Assembly: GCA_023014335.1 (NCBI GenBank)
Contig: JAECYW010000030.1
Coordinates: forward strand, 434,001-498,000
Length of the DNA stretch: 64,000 nucleotides
Source of the DNA: Galerina marginata
Taxonomy: Eukaryota; Basidiomycota; Agaricomycetes; Agaricales; Galerinaceae
Reading direction: 5' to 3'
Below are positions 32,331 to 44,479 of this stretch, in pieces; the stretch's first letter is position 1, and every line of letters begins with the position of its first letter. A program made the position numbers and the translations under genes. The notes under the pieces were generated by a model. The model saw only the letters and a list, made by a program, of their open reading frames with translations. It was not told the origin of the DNA and did no database searches.

Positions 32331-33247
32331 GCGGCCTCCTCCAGAATTTCGCGGCTCGCGGCGGCGGGTCTGACGGAGAGTGGTGGTCTTGGGAACCTGC
32401 GCCGTTGTCGACTCGACCACGTCCACTGCGTCCCTCCTGTCGGCCTTTGTCCGTCGGTCGCCTGCTAAGTCGCGCAGGATCCATGCCAGAACCTTCTCAA
32501 CGTTATTCGTTCTTCAGCGTCGCTTTGCATCAGCTTCGTGCACCACACGACGACCTCACAGTTCTTGAAGAACTTCGCCGTGCTGTGGAAGCTCCGGGAC
32601 TCGAATAACTGATTTTCGGCGTCGCGGGCGCTGGATTCGAAGCCGAGAGTGACGTCTATGAGGTATTGGCAGCCAGGGCAGCGACGGAAGCAAAACAAGG
32701 CTGTCGAAGATGTCCTATGGGAACGCAGAAGATGGGCATCTGTGGATCGGATCTAGAGATTTGGTGCTTACTGCTAGTCCGTTCTCAATTAAAGTACAAG
32801 TAGCTGCTTAGCTGCGGCCTAGCCCTGTAAAAACATTTGAAAATTGGAAGGCTGAAAGGTTTAGATGTAAGTAAATTTCAGATCAACATAAATAACGCAG
32901 ACTTACGAGTCGACTGTGCCTAGCAGTAAGCGTTGGTTATCGTTAGCTTGGCTGTCTTCGAGTCCTCGGCGTCGTCCTTACATTCTCGCCATAGTAATTC
33001 TGGCAGGAGACGGGCAGATCGTTGAGGGAGGAAAGCGCGATGGTGGTGTTGATGGTACGAAATGCTGAAGCGCGCTAGAGCTGATGCAAGGTCGCTGGGC
33101 ACTTGGGCACCATAAGCACGGATCATGTGACTTTGTTGACTTCGGATTTAATTCCAACATCGACGTTCGAATCTCATTCTTGACTGGTTATCTCTTAAGT
33201 ACCTTCAACAAGTTGAGATTTATCGCAATTAGGAGCTCATTAAAACT
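32331..33247. other. Intergenic, possible further helicase decay
   Basis: Minus-strand sequence to about 32,700 contains open but unrecognisable frames that might be upstream helicase remnants. Nothing is supported beyond that. Confidence 0.3.
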
Positions 33248-34325
33248 ATGCCCATCGGTATGGTTGTCCTTTACTAACTGATATCGACCCATCTAATAGC
33301 TTCTGTTTCCTTATAGCACCCAAAGTTTTTGGATATAAACACAACAAACCTGCGGTTAGTCAACCTATACCTCTGGGCTTAGTTCAAACTAACATTGCTG
33401 ATTGATTTATGTAGTTTCCTCAGCTTCTGGATGTCCTTGGTCTCGACAGTGAATCGATAACGGCTCAGGGTGTCAAGGCTCGTATGACAACTTGGTGCCC
33501 CTTGACCTTGAACTCTAACATCTAGGATCAATCAGACATCTCTTGAGGCCCTCTGCAAGGAGCATCTCAATCTTGAAAGTGTACCATCAAGTCAACAAGA
33601 TGCACTGGCCAGAATTGAAAATGAGGTCAGGACAATCACTCCTGGATTCTTCAAATTCCTGATGGAATTGTGTTATAGCTGAAACAAAGCCATCCTACAC
33701 TGTACGATGGGGAAGGCGGGAATAAAGCGTCATTTTTTGCAATGCAATATATCAAATTATACCACCATACATGTCGTGGCAACCTCACTGTGAAGAAGAA
33801 GAAGAAACGATTTGAAGCCCATAACTTGGTGAGCCCTCCTGTAGTCAGTCTGGTCTCATGCTGATGAAGACTTTAAGCAATGTGCGGCTGCTGCTGCAGC
33901 AGCAAAAAAGAAACGTCTTGAAAGGAATGTCGCTGCCAGGAAGACACCAGTTGAAATGCTTAAATTGGTCAGTCTTACTGAAGTCAGTCTGGTCTTGTGC
34001 TGACAAAGGTTTCAAACAACAGGCTGCTGTTGCTGCAAATGCAACTAGGAAAGCTCCAATCCGCAAGGACCTGGGCCCATCAATTATTCCTGTTTATGAA
34101 TTCTTGTCGTCCTGCATTCCAACGATGGACCATTTCCTTCACAAATTTGTTAAGTTTGGATGTTCGGATGTGACCTACCTCAGATCCATGTCCAAGATGT
34201 CAGCAACAACAAAGTATTCAACATTAGAAAGGATGCTGATAGGGTCAGAAGGTGGCCCACAAGCTACGCCAATGGATATTATGATTATTGGGCATCAACT
34301 TAATATTTTTTTTACGAAATTTTGA
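33248..34325 (+). CDS. Hypothetical multi-exon protein
   Basis: A chain of short exons can be read from ATG 33,248: PKVFGYKHNKPA, FPQLLDVLGLDSESITAQ, LEALCKEHLNLESVPSSQQD, LKQSHPTLYDGEGGNKASFF, then a Lys-rich end, then an Ala/Lys-rich coiled exon (AAAAAAAKKKRLERNVAARK), and a final exon 34,014-34,325 with VYEFLSSCIPTMDHFLHKFV, FGCSDVTYLRSM and IIGHQLNIFF. The C-terminal block (PTMDHFL..FV.FGC) recurs in predicted basidiomycete proteins and may be a helical SAM-like module; that is a guess. Some junctions are ambiguous. No catalytic motif is seen. Confidence 0.5.
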
Positions 34326-34744
34326 AACAGCCATGTATTTGTAGCCATATTGCCCCTACCTGACCATATAAATCTTGCCACAACCTGTTCAATCAACCCA
34401 GGTCATGCCCAAGGCCACACCGGAGCAGCTTTTAAGCAGACATACATTTATATACCTTGCCATGTCCCCTGTTCAAAATGCCTTACCTGATAGTGAATTT
34501 TGTACAATCTTCACCGGGATTGCAAAGTTGACCATTGCCACGGTTCCCAATGTTCACCAGACCATTATCATATTACAAAATTCGGTGATCCTCCCGCCAA
34601 TATTATTCAAGGTAGGTGTAGGTCAACCTCAGAAATCTATGGGAGATCATATAGGCCAATGCCAAAGAGGAGATGAGATATAACACTATGCCCAGGTAAT
34701 ACAATACATTAAAAACAACGGGACGACGAGAGTATACCATATCA
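34326..34744. other. Intergenic, nothing recognised
   Basis: One plus-strand ORF at 34,375-34,683 lacks any known motif. Confidence 0.3.
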
Positions 34745-35156
34745 GTCAACAAGCTCCGTCAACACGCACACGCTTGGCCTGACGCTGTGACTTCAAACGA
34801 GCGAGATTCGAATCTTCAGGACCCATCTGCATCAGCCTCGCCCTCAGTTGCAGATGTTAGACCAAAGATATGTCTATTCACTTTAAATCAGAGAGGGATC
34901 CATGCTCAGTCATAGGAACGTACTCGTTATATAGCTGGATGACCTCTCCCTCTCTATCATCGAACAGACCACCGATGGCCCAGAAGAAAGCATTGTAATC
35001 AAAGTTGCCCTCAACCGGCGCCCATGTATCGAGAATGATTGGATGTAAATTGACGTACCCAGCGGACGAGCACTGGAATGTCAGTAAACAACCAACGCGA
35101 ACCTTGGCGAGCGAAACAACGCATGCGACGATACGACGCCATCTGCGAGAAATCAT
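34745..35156 (-). CDS. Possible two-exon hypothetical protein or remnant
   Basis: A minus-strand frame from 35,156 reads WRRIVACVVSLAKV, TWAPVEGNFDYNAFFWAIGG and DREGEVIQLYNEYVPMTEHG. A second open segment at about 34,830-34,747 gives NLARLKSQRQAKRVRV before a stop. The segments look like protein but match no family I can name. Confidence 0.3.
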
Positions 35157-35437
35157 ATCCCACTAAAGCATACGATGAGCAAACATGAAGGCATCAAGGC
35201 CTGAGAACAAAATGAGAAAAAGACTTACCGGCCAGCAGACTGACGAAAAACTTTTTATCACTCCCCTCTTGGGTTCAGTGGTTACTTTAAGCTTGTCAAC
35301 GTAAATATCTAACCATAGTAAATTGAGTTAGTAGAAGTAGGTAAGACTTCAAAGCAACGCACGTTGGATGGCCTTGCTGAGATCAGCGAGTGGGATCGTA
35401 CCTTCCTGACGATGTGTGCAACGCCGTTCCACCAGGT

Positions 35438-35580
35438 CGCTCGAAATTACCCAATCTTTAACAAGTATGAAGAGCATTGGCCAGTTCGGGCCATGTTGAA
35501 ACTGGGTTTGTTACACAGGCAGAATATTTCAGGAGGTAAGGCTACAAGATGATGATGATGATGCAAACTGCGAGGAGACA
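35438..35580 (+). pseudogene. Last-exon fragment of the KIPKP family (copy 3)
   Basis: Reads VARNYPIFNKYEEHWPVRAM followed by LKLGLLHRQN, matching VARNYPIVGKYEDHWPIHAI / LKLHLK of the intact gene at 23,252-22,517, including the preceding ccag splice acceptor. The family's 5' exons are absent. The downstream tail is shared with 16,502-16,556. Confidence 0.75.
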
Positions 35581-35780
35581 ACGCGGGAGATTCGTCAAGC
35601 GCACAGGAGCTGAGTTTAGGGCCGGCTACGGTTTGCTGATTCATCAACCTCGGGAATTCGATGAATAAGCAAGGCAATAATTAGCTTTGAACCACTAGAT
35701 TACACCCTGCAATCATCATCAAAAAGTGAGCAATCCGTGACTGAAACATGTTTTCATGCCTTTGATGTAAATTAGTGCAG

Positions 35781-38700
35781 AGGAATCCACACCGCTCAAA
35801 GTCGCGCACGCTGATCGAGTTCCCATTTGAAACACGGTTAATAACGGATGAAACAGTGGATTTGCGCGAAATATTTGGAACCAACCATCGCTTGAAAGTG
35901 AGCACTAGACGTATAATGAGAGGATTCACTAACAAGAGTATTGTCTAGTTCTTTGTCGAATCACTGCTAACCTATGAGAACTGCGTTTTCGTTGGATTTG
36001 AAAGTGCAAACCTTCGGCTTCGCAATGTACTACGCTATCAGCGGCCCATGCATCTCTCCACGGCTCCCGACCTTGCGCAAAGTTACCCTCCCGTGGCTGA
36101 GACTTACGATGCCCTTTGTGGGTTAATCGCCAGCCATTGCTTGGTTGAAAAATGGGCTAGATGGGACGGGCTTGCCGATGTACCAGCAACAGGCTCGATT
36201 CCCAAGCGGTTGGATGAAAACCTTCTGGATAAACTCAGCGTGAGTCTGTTCACCCTAGCAAGCAAATTCTATATTCCAAACTATTGCAAACAGCCGCCTT
36301 ACTGGACCAAGATGGAGGGCCTGCCCACATTGCTTTGTCAAGCAAGAAAGACGGTAGCAAGCCTAGCAGGTCGGCCTTCCAGCCTCGACCAACCCAATAT
36401 ACCACCCCACCTCAAGCACCTGCGAGACTTGGCGTTGGGGGAGGCAAAAACAACCGCAGATGCTGTCATCGATAACTTCCGGGTTGCATCGATGCACCTT
36501 TCGTACATCCTCTCCCTTCAAGCCGGCCACCAATCTGGGCCAGCCCTTCCCGATCTACCCAAGGACTGGAGCCAGCTAACAAGTCAAGTTGGTCCTTGGA
36601 CACAGGCCGAGGTACAAACTATCTCGCGTTTTATTCAATCAGCGAATGCCTCCACAGCAAAAATTCGCTTGATTCTACACTTGGCTTTGATGGTCTCTCC
36701 GATTTATTTGCTGGTACCTTACGCCCTTCGCAAATCCAAATCATTCACCCGAGAAACGTTGTTTAAAGTAAATACCACACGCATAAATGTCTACGCGATT
36801 GCTGATTTCAAGTAATAGCTCGCAACAGCTCTCGGGAATCAAAAACCCGAGCTCCTAAGGAATTTTGAGGGCGAGATCTGGTCAGCACTTAGAGATGTGG
36901 CCATCCGTAGCGTCAATCTGGAAACGGCTCTCTTCCAATTGGTGCAGTCGTCCACTTGGACCGAAATGGAGGAGCTATTACCCGCCGATCCGTCTGCCAC
37001 ATTCTTTTGTCGATTGAGGACTACGATGGTACCTATACCCACGCTACCCATGTTACCTGCACCCGTACCTGCTCCTGCTCCTGCATTTTTTGTGCCTTCT
37101 CTGCTGAAGTGGCCTTCGCCGCCCTCATTTGTCGCACCTGGTTCCTCCGAGTCTGCCCCTTCGACCTCTTTGTCCATGGCATCGTCGCTCACATCAACTG
37201 TGCCCTGTCCTGCCCCCCTGATGTTGTCATCCATTTCCTGGACTTCCTCGTTTATCCCGCCTCCAGCCCTTGCCCCCTCACGTGTCCCCTTGACTTCCTC
37301 TGGCCTGGCGCCAACAGGTCAAGCCAACATCATGCCTGAATTCCCTGACACAGTGCCTGCAAGATCCACCAGTCCTTTACCATCACGATGTCCTACTACA
37401 CTTGATGCAGGCGAAGATGCAGATCTGTCATTAGGGAAGCTCAACAATCTAGAGGATGAAAACGATGTCTCAACTCCCTCACCTGCGAATTTTGGCCATG
37501 TGGATGACATCGAGGGGGGCAGTCTTGGCCCGCGTGGTGATGTTGATGCTGACGCGGACATCTTCAATGGCAATCTTGGCCACCCCGGTGATGGCAGAGT
37601 CTACCATGATGATGATGGTGTCGACGCGAATGGGGTGGATGTGACAACAGCGCCCAGCGAAAAGAATTCTACGCGTACATCAAGCAGGCTCGAGAAACTC
37701 AAGGCTGCCCAAGAGAAACTGAAACTTGAGGCCACCCGAAAGCAACTTGCACCTGCTGCACCTTTGAAAATGAAGAAAGGGAAAGGACCAAAGAAGCCCA
37801 AGACCATTAAGTCAAAAGAGGTAGTAGTGAGTGATGTTGAGGATGGAGATACCTTCGAGCAGAAGGGTGACAAGCGAGGTCGGCATGAAAAGAACAGTGG
37901 AACTGTCCCAGAGAAGGCGCCCAAGCGGCCACGCCTCGATAACGGTCAAGATGATGGATACTCGGAAGACAAACACATGGGTTATGAAGATGACGATGTG
38001 GATGACTATGGAGACAAGATCCCAATGTGGGAGAGAATTGAATACGAAATTTTTGCGGTAGGCCAATTTAACCTTGATAAACTTACCTTCAATCTAACAC
38101 ATCGTAGGCTGACGCAGAACGGATCACATTAGATATTGATGAGATACCAACCGTGCGTCATTCAGTGTATTGGAATTTCTGTGTTTTCTGATAAGAAACA
38201 TTTAGAAACACACTGGGGCCAATGCAGTGCATGCTTTTGGCCCTACAGATCCAAACCCAGTCATCTTTACGCCAGTGGTCCAGGTATTCTTCTCTCCATT
38301 GAAGGCCTTAACCCCAGTATCGATGCTTTGACAGGATTATGACACTCTGCAGACCCTCGAGTCAATAGCCGCCGCCGTACAAGCAAGCTACGTGAAAGGC
38401 TTGCCATTGCATCTGGCAGATCCCGCTCTTTCTGCGATCACAATTATTCCAGAGCCAGAATTTGCTCGAATGTCGGATTCAGATGTCCAGAATATCCTGA
38501 AGGAAAAGCACATCCTAATTACGGGGATTCCCCATGAGGAAAACACTTTCAAAGGAGCGTTAAGGGATACAGCATCTTTGGGCAGTAGGGTTACTATCCA
38601 AGGTAAATAATAGGTGTTCCTTCCTTCTTTTGCTTATATGTTTCTAGATCAATCAGAGCCTATAGGTGAAAATGCAGATGACCGCAACTACCAAGGGACT

Positions 38701-40311
38701 CTGCGTATGGTGGTAGAATGTTCAGAGAACATTCATGGCAAGATACTCAATGCTTTGGATATTCCTCAACCCTACGGAAGTCGGGTGCGGACCCAATTCA
38801 CCTCAGATTTACATGCGCTGATAGCGACTCTCCACGGAATCGGGTGGAGGCCTGGGATGCCCCTCTATACTGAAGATTTCCAATGGGCAATTGCGTCTCT
38901 GAAGGGTGCGTTCCATGGCTTCCATCTGGACAGCGATGGCCTGGGCACATTCATCAAGGCTCTGTGTGGGAGCAAATGGTGGATCCTGGCGTCACCCAAG
39001 CCAGGTAGTCAAACCAACTTTGCCAAAATCAACACCTTCCTGGCTGGCAAGTTTAATTTGAATGACGCCCCTGCCGGATGGCAGCTGGAGGGTATTGTCC
39101 TCACACCTGGCATGCAGCTGTAGGTGTCTCACTCCACCTTCTAAGACTGACTGATACAACTTTCAACCAAGTGTCATGGGACCTAATATACCTCAAGCAG
39201 TTTTCACCATCGAACACAGCGTTTTTGAGGGGGGGCATTATATCGCAACCTCAACAATTAAGGACACATTTTATGGCCTAATTCACGATTTTGTGGCTGG
39301 GGGGTACCTTGGCAACACTGACCACAGTCCTTCACGATTTGTGCTTCGCCAAATGCTTGCGTTTTATCATGAAGCTTTGGTGTTGGGTAGGATTGAACAA
39401 GATGGTCAGTCCTTACGCTAATATTATGAACCAGAGGCTGGCTAACTGGCACCCAGAGAAAGCATGGTCTCATGTACCTGATGTGCTGACTGCGGATGGT
39501 CGGATAGCATTGATGACCCTTTGCAGCTTTGGGATCCTCTGTAATGTTCTCGACTTCGATACATACCGCTTTCCAAGGCAAGGTCGACATGAACCATTAC
39601 CCGCAAAGAAAGCCAAAAAACTCCATGACTATGATTTCAATGCCATGACTCCTCTGAATCGTGTGCATTGTATGCGCACTCGAGCTCTGGCACTGGACCT
39701 TGTGGAATGGCTCAGGTGGAGTTATAAGGGGGTAGACTGGATGGAAGTTTTTGGACGCACATTGGCGCGACACTCTGGGGCTTTATATGCTTACAAATTG
39801 AAAGCAGAAGCACAAAAAATTAGCGGTGCTCCACACTGTACCCTGGTGGCCCTCCAGACCCAACTGGAGGGCATCTTTTCTCCCATCAAGGACACATACA
39901 AACTGCAGTCTCATATTGTTGGTGCTATTGAAGATATCTTGTGTGAGGCAGATATCGACAATGTGTCTATGTCTGTCGATGATCTCTGGAGTAATCTTTC
40001 TATTTGCGAAGGGCATCATGAGGGGGAATACAACAGTATGTATTCAATGGCCATTAAGACAATAAATACTTACACAAGGGAGTTACCAGGTCCTATCAAC
40101 CTTCTGGATGCTGGAGTATCTCGGCGTGATATGCTGTACATGGCTTACACCAAAGATAATATGGTAGTGAAAGGGGAATTTTTTGGTAAGCAGTCTGACC
40201 TTTCGTACTTTGGTATCTCTGATTGACTGGCTCCCAGATAAAGTTGACTACAACCTTGGCCAGGGTAGTGGCTCCGATGACCCCACGAATCATTCTGAAT
40301 ATGAAGATTAG
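35781..40311 (+). CDS. JmjC-like (cupin dioxygenase fold) protein, at least 1356 aa, distal His replaced by Gln
   Basis: Ten exons join in phase: 35781-35897, 35949-36767, 36819-38057, 38108-38152, 38206-38283, 38335-38602, 38648-39119, 39172-39379, 39435-40185, 40238-40311. At least one 5' exon is missing. The N-terminal third is helical (LVEKWARWDG, WTEMEELLPADPS); the middle is Pro-rich, then acidic and basic with nuclear-signal-like clusters (KMKKGKGPKKPK, KAPKRPRL). The C-terminal part has the JmjC-like motif FHGFHLDSDGLGTF (H-x-D at 38,923-38,931), GSKWWILASPK, and GPNIPQAVFTIEHSVFEGGH, where the metal-binding distal His usual before AVFT is Gln (CAA, 39,194-39,196). A conserved tail (HYDFNAMTPLN-like) follows. 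Related multicopy proteins occur in mushroom genomes. The Gln predicts loss of iron binding, hence possibly a catalytically dead protein. Confidence 0.7.
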
Positions 40312-40671
40312 CCAGTGTACAGTCATCCTTGTACCGCGTAATATTGTATCTGCCCGCATATTTCTGGCAACAACTTCCCCCTTGAAGATTAATTGGAAAG
40401 TAGGGGGTAGGTCAGTCAGTTCTGATCATCGTCCATTTAAGTGATCTCACTGCAGCATAAAACTAAGTTCCATTGCTCTGTCTGTTAAGTTCAGGAGAAA
40501 ATACGCCATTTTCGATCTATTTGACAAGCTTACCTTACCTCTCTAGCCTGGCTTGTAAGAGAGCAACCCATGACGCCAATATTCCCACTCGAAAATGCAC
40601 TTACATCTATCTATCGATCTATCTATATACATCACGGCACAATGCAAGTGAAAAGCTATAATATCTACAAA
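40312..40671. repeat. Intergenic with a short CTAT microsatellite
   Basis: Four to five ctat/atct units lie at about 40,606-40,630 (catctatctatcgatctat). No gene is seen between the JmjC-like gene and the converging coiled-coil gene. Confidence 0.6.
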
Positions 40672-42614
40672 TTATAAGGCATATGTGCTCAAGAAAATAA
40701 AGCAGCAAAAAAAGTCCATAGAAAAACCCCACCCTCGAAAAAAGAGCCGCTCGAGAGCTTTACTCTTGAACCGTGGCCAAAGCCTGCAAAACCGCCGGGC
40801 TGGCCACCCCTCCTCTACCTGCTCATTGATCTTTTTCAGCATGTTCATTGTCCACCCAAGCATAGTCCATACCGTCCCATACAGCTCCTTGTTCTTCTCC
40901 AGCACTGCCGCCTCCAATCCTGCCAGAGCTCTTCCCCGAGCGGCTGCACCGTCGCGCGCATGGCATCGATAAGCTGCTCCTTGAGTGCCTGTAGTATAAA
41001 GTGTGGCGATGGTGCCTTTGGAGAAGCCGGGGGAGAAGGAGGCCGGTGGTGAAGGTGTATGCTTTAAGAATGGCTTCAAGGGTTTTGACGGTGCGTTGCT
41101 GGGTCTCTTGGGTGGCGGCACTGATTTTGAGCCGTTCTTCGACCTGGGAAAGATGATGTTAGTTGGTTTGCTCGACGAACTCAAATGAGCATTTTTTTTT
41201 ATACCTCTAGCAGTTTCATAAAACTATTGTGTCTTTGCTTCTTTTCTGTCGCGAGGTCACCTTCGAGCTTGTCCACCCGCAAGAGCAGCTCGTCAATCTC
41301 AACGGCCAACTCGTCGACCTGATCGCCCGTGAGGTCCGCCTCTGCCTTCGCCTCCCCACGCTGCCTCTCCCTATCCTTTTCCTTCTCCCTCCTCTTTTTG
41401 TCCTGCGTTGTATGTGACCCAGACTGAGCGAGCATGAACTCTTCGATCTTTATCCCGATCACCCCCTCGGGCTCCTCTCGCGCCTCACGATCGTGCCCGA
41501 TGATATCATTTCCGAGTTTCTGCACGATCCCTTCAAGCGCTACGAGTTTGTCAAGGTACTTGTCCATCTCCTCCTTCATCAGCATGTCGTATGTGCTGGT
41601 ATCAGCCCGACCCTGTGAAGGCCCGTCCGCGTCTTGGATCATCCGCTGCCTCTTCCACAAACCCCTGTTTGTGGCCAGTTCGTTGGAGGGCAGGTCCACC
41701 TCCATACCCTCATCGTCAGAGTCGGTGGGTAGAAAGAGAGGAGGGGGCAGCCTGAATGAGCTGCTGTCTCCGAGGGCCGCCTTCATTTCCATCGCTGTGT
41801 CGTTCAGCTCCTTCACGCATCTGGCGAACTCTGCTTGCGTTTCCTGCAAGGCGTTTTCCATGGCAGCGTCCGTAGCGTGAGGAGGTGTAATAGGCCAAAA
41901 ATCGGTATTGAGGAGTTCTTGTTGGGATTCTTCGTAAGCCTGCTTGGCATCGTCAAGTTGTTGAACAAGGGTGTTGAGTTCGTCTGTGAGACGCGCTTTG
42001 TTTTCATCTGAGAGGGTGCAGTAAAGTTGACTCTGGACAAATTGGAGGGAGGCTTGATGTTCTTCTTCTAATGTGGTAAGACGGTCGAAGGCTTCAACAC
42101 AGTTAGCCATTATTCTGTACGTAGTTGAGGGTTAGAAATGGTCGGTAGGACATGAAAGGAAAACCTACTTTGTTCTTTCATCCCATATCGCAGATTTGCT
42201 ATCTGAATTGAGATTTACGGTTGGAGAAGCTGAGTCAAAGGTTAGTGATTCTGGAACTTCAGGCAGGGGACGTGGTGCTGGAAGTGGTGCTGGCCCTGGT
42301 GGCGGAGAATCCGGAGATGGCTGGTGCCGGTCAAAGCCCACTTGGGTTGGCGAGCTGGGTATTGGAGGCACCGATGACTGGCCGGCGTCCGGTTCAGGAG
42401 CACGTACATTGCGTAGACCTTTTGGTTCGATTGTAGCTGGACTGGAGCTAGCGGAGGTTCTGGCAACGGCATCCTGCAAACGAGCAGAAAGAGGAACGGC
42501 CATGTTGGAAGATGAGCCCTCAGGTTGAGTTGTATTGATAGACATATTTGGATGTGTGGTCGCAGGGGTTGTGGGCGGTGCGGTTGCTTCAAAGGCCTCG
42601 TTATTGTCTGTCAT
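40672..42614 (-). CDS. Coiled-coil hypothetical protein with Pro/Ser-rich N-terminus; 3' structure unresolved
   Basis: Exons 42614-42169 and 42114-41205 join in phase (intron 54 nt); a third exon begins at 41,143 after a 61-nt intron. Exon 1 is Pro/Ser/Thr-rich (PPPGPAPLPAPRPLP). Exon 2 is strongly helical: LTTLEEEHQASLQFVQSQL, LVQQLDDAKQAYEESQQELL, an acidic patch, LDKLVALEGIVQKLGND, and a charged coiled coil with a long Lys/Arg/Glu stretch, ending KVDKLEGDLATEKKQ-like. In exon 3 the coiled frame (LKISAATQETQQRTVKTLEA) is lost, and a different frame later reads LEAAVLEKNKELYGTVWTML. An extra intron or a frameshift must lie between them. No enzymatic motif is seen; a structural or scaffold role is only a guess. 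Confidence 0.55.
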
Positions 42615-43084
42615 GGGCGTATCCACAACCGCTGAGCTCGATCTACCCCGTCACGAATCAGCGCCAGTGCTGGACGCGATACTGTCCTGCCTCTTTCGTC
42701 GCGTACTGCACGTTAGCGTCCGAGCACGAGACCGTGTACGGTGTCGGTCGCTGTAATCCCTCCTCCGAGAACTTGGTTCGTCGTCGCGGTTGTAACCCCG
42801 CCGTCGATGAGAAGATGGGCTGGTGGGACTCCTCTCGTCGTAACTTTCCCTTCTTCGTCGCGATCTTCCGCTTCGAGCTGGTCTGTATGTCGGTAGTGAT
42901 GCTATGTCTGGGTGCAAGAAACTGCAGGTCCTATAAGACCGTGGTCGTCTGTGAAAAGAAATAAGAATTAGGAATATGCCGTACATCACAGTTGGCGTTA
43001 CAGAGGTGGCGGGAGAAGCCGCAGAAGTGGCGAGGAAGCGTCAAACCACTGCGATTAAAGCGCTGCGAATAGCGTTAACTATGG
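42615..43084 (-). other. RS-rich open frame upstream of the coiled-coil gene
   Basis: A minus-strand frame at 42,989-42,651 is arginine/serine-rich (RSGRSRRRRESYDERS, DRHRTRSRARTL). It may be a lost 5' exon or separate gene; I found no phase-consistent splice to 42,614. Confidence 0.3.
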
Positions 43085-43165
43085 TCGAGGATGTTTCAGT
43101 TGGTCGCTGAGCGACGTGCGACTCGCTGAGCGACTGGTCAGCGCTTCGCTCAGCGCGCGATTAGT
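43085..43165. repeat. Cluster of CGCTGAGCG-type palindromic motifs
   Basis: tcgctgagcgac, tcgctgagcgact, tcagcgcttcgctcagcgcgcga occur within 80 bp. CGCTGAGCG and its complement CGCTCAGCG both appear, so the region can fold into hairpins. No gene boundary is evident. Confidence 0.7.
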
Positions 43166-43185
43166 TTTGACATGAGATTTAGACT

Positions 43186-43570
43186 TTCGCAAAACACCTC
43201 ATCTTCCCGATTTTTTCCACGTGACTTTTGCCATACATTTTGCACATCGATCTAATTTCAGAATTTTGCCCCTCATCCTGCATGCTCGCTAAAAGTTGGT
43301 AAAATCTATAATTTTACAAGTCTTTTGTTGCAGTGGATATATAGAATTCTGTTTGCCTGGAAAATTTAGGTAAAACTCCACAATTTGCAAAACAGTGAAA
43401 TAAGAGAAAACTATTCTATTTTGAGTAGGGCAATATTTAGTCTAAATGTAACATTTTGCAAACATTCTGCATTCAGCAAATTGAAAGATATTGGTTACAT
43501 TTTGCTAATCCGAAATTTTCTGTCAAAATTTAAACAACGTACAATGAATTTTGCATCCCCGTCAAAATAG
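43186..43570. other. AT-rich island with recurrent ATTTTGC motif
   Basis: A/T-rich block of about 380 bp in otherwise balanced DNA. Variants of attttgca or its complement tgcaaaat occur about eight times (for example near 43,188, 43,227, 43,262, 43,384, 43,451, 43,499 and 43,548). It is non-coding; it could be a degenerate short repeat or an origin-like or matrix-attachment-like sequence, neither supported further. Confidence 0.5.
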
Positions 43571-44479
43571 TTAGGCCGCGGCAGTGAATGAAGTACGATG
43601 GTACGATATGCTGTCGGAAACTCAGCTGGGTATGTGCTAGGTCAGGCGCAAAAGTGGGGTTCAAAACATGAGTGACGGAATGGTATCCCTAAATCATGGA
43701 TCACACTCAGGGGGGCACTGCTGGGAGACCGTGCTTACACTGACCCAGGTCCCATAAGTCTAACATACGCCGCAATCTCCCTCAGCTGGATCCTAACCCT
43801 TCCGTCACCAATGAGCCGACCTCCTAACTGAGCTTTTAAGGAAGCAATGGCGATGATCGATCTTGTTCGTGGTGAAATGCGACCAGTAGTTGATATTGAG
43901 GGCTCGAAACAGAAGCTGTTGAACAAGCTTAAACATCTGATCAGCGCCGCATTCTGTCGTTTTCGCTGAGTTTAGGTGAGAAGGGAAGGCACTGAGCAGA
44001 GCGAGTGAAAGAATGACGAGGGAGTTCAACACGTCGAGGCAGGAGTCGCAGGACGAACACGTTTCCAAACACGTGACATTGTTGAAATCTATTTCCGGCA
44101 ATTTCGAACGTGCTCCTTCTTCCCTTCTCACTCCCACCACCAAGGTCGCCCGACCAACTTCGCCTGCCTTGAATCGTCGTCGCCCTCCTGTCGCCCATCG
44201 TTTGTTGCTCACTATGTCTCTTCAGGTGGGTTGGATGGTGATTCGACCCTGACTTCGCTCTGACGACCCCTTACATCAAATCCGAACGGTCTGGCTCCTT
44301 ACTTCGGATAAGATTGGTACGTATACAGTTTGACAACCTGTAGCCTGAATAGCCACTAACAGTAGAAAGTCCATGAAACTATGTAATTATGTGCCTACCC
44401 GTAGTTAATGCCAAACGTAGTCAGTCCTGTATTACGGTATGTAACTTTCGTAGCTTTTTGACTTTTTTGTAGTTTGAGT
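43571..44479. other. Intergenic, nothing firmly recognised
   Basis: Minus- and plus-strand ORFs around 43,805-44,250 overlap and lack motifs. Confidence 0.3.

Noticed and set aside
34801..34830. Second tRNA-like string gattcgaatct
   Set aside because: No cloverleaf; it lies within an open minus-strand frame.
39401..39434. Reading straight through from EHEALVLGRIEQDG into the next exon
   Set aside because: The frame ends at a stop; an intron from 39,380 to 39,434 restores a continuous conserved frame, although its GTGTTG donor is unusual.
35781..40311. KDZ-type transposase for the long plus-strand gene
   Set aside because: The C-terminal motifs (FHLDSDG, GSKWWILASP, GGHYIATST) are those of a JmjC-like cupin, and none of the transposase cysteine or DDE-like signatures were seen.
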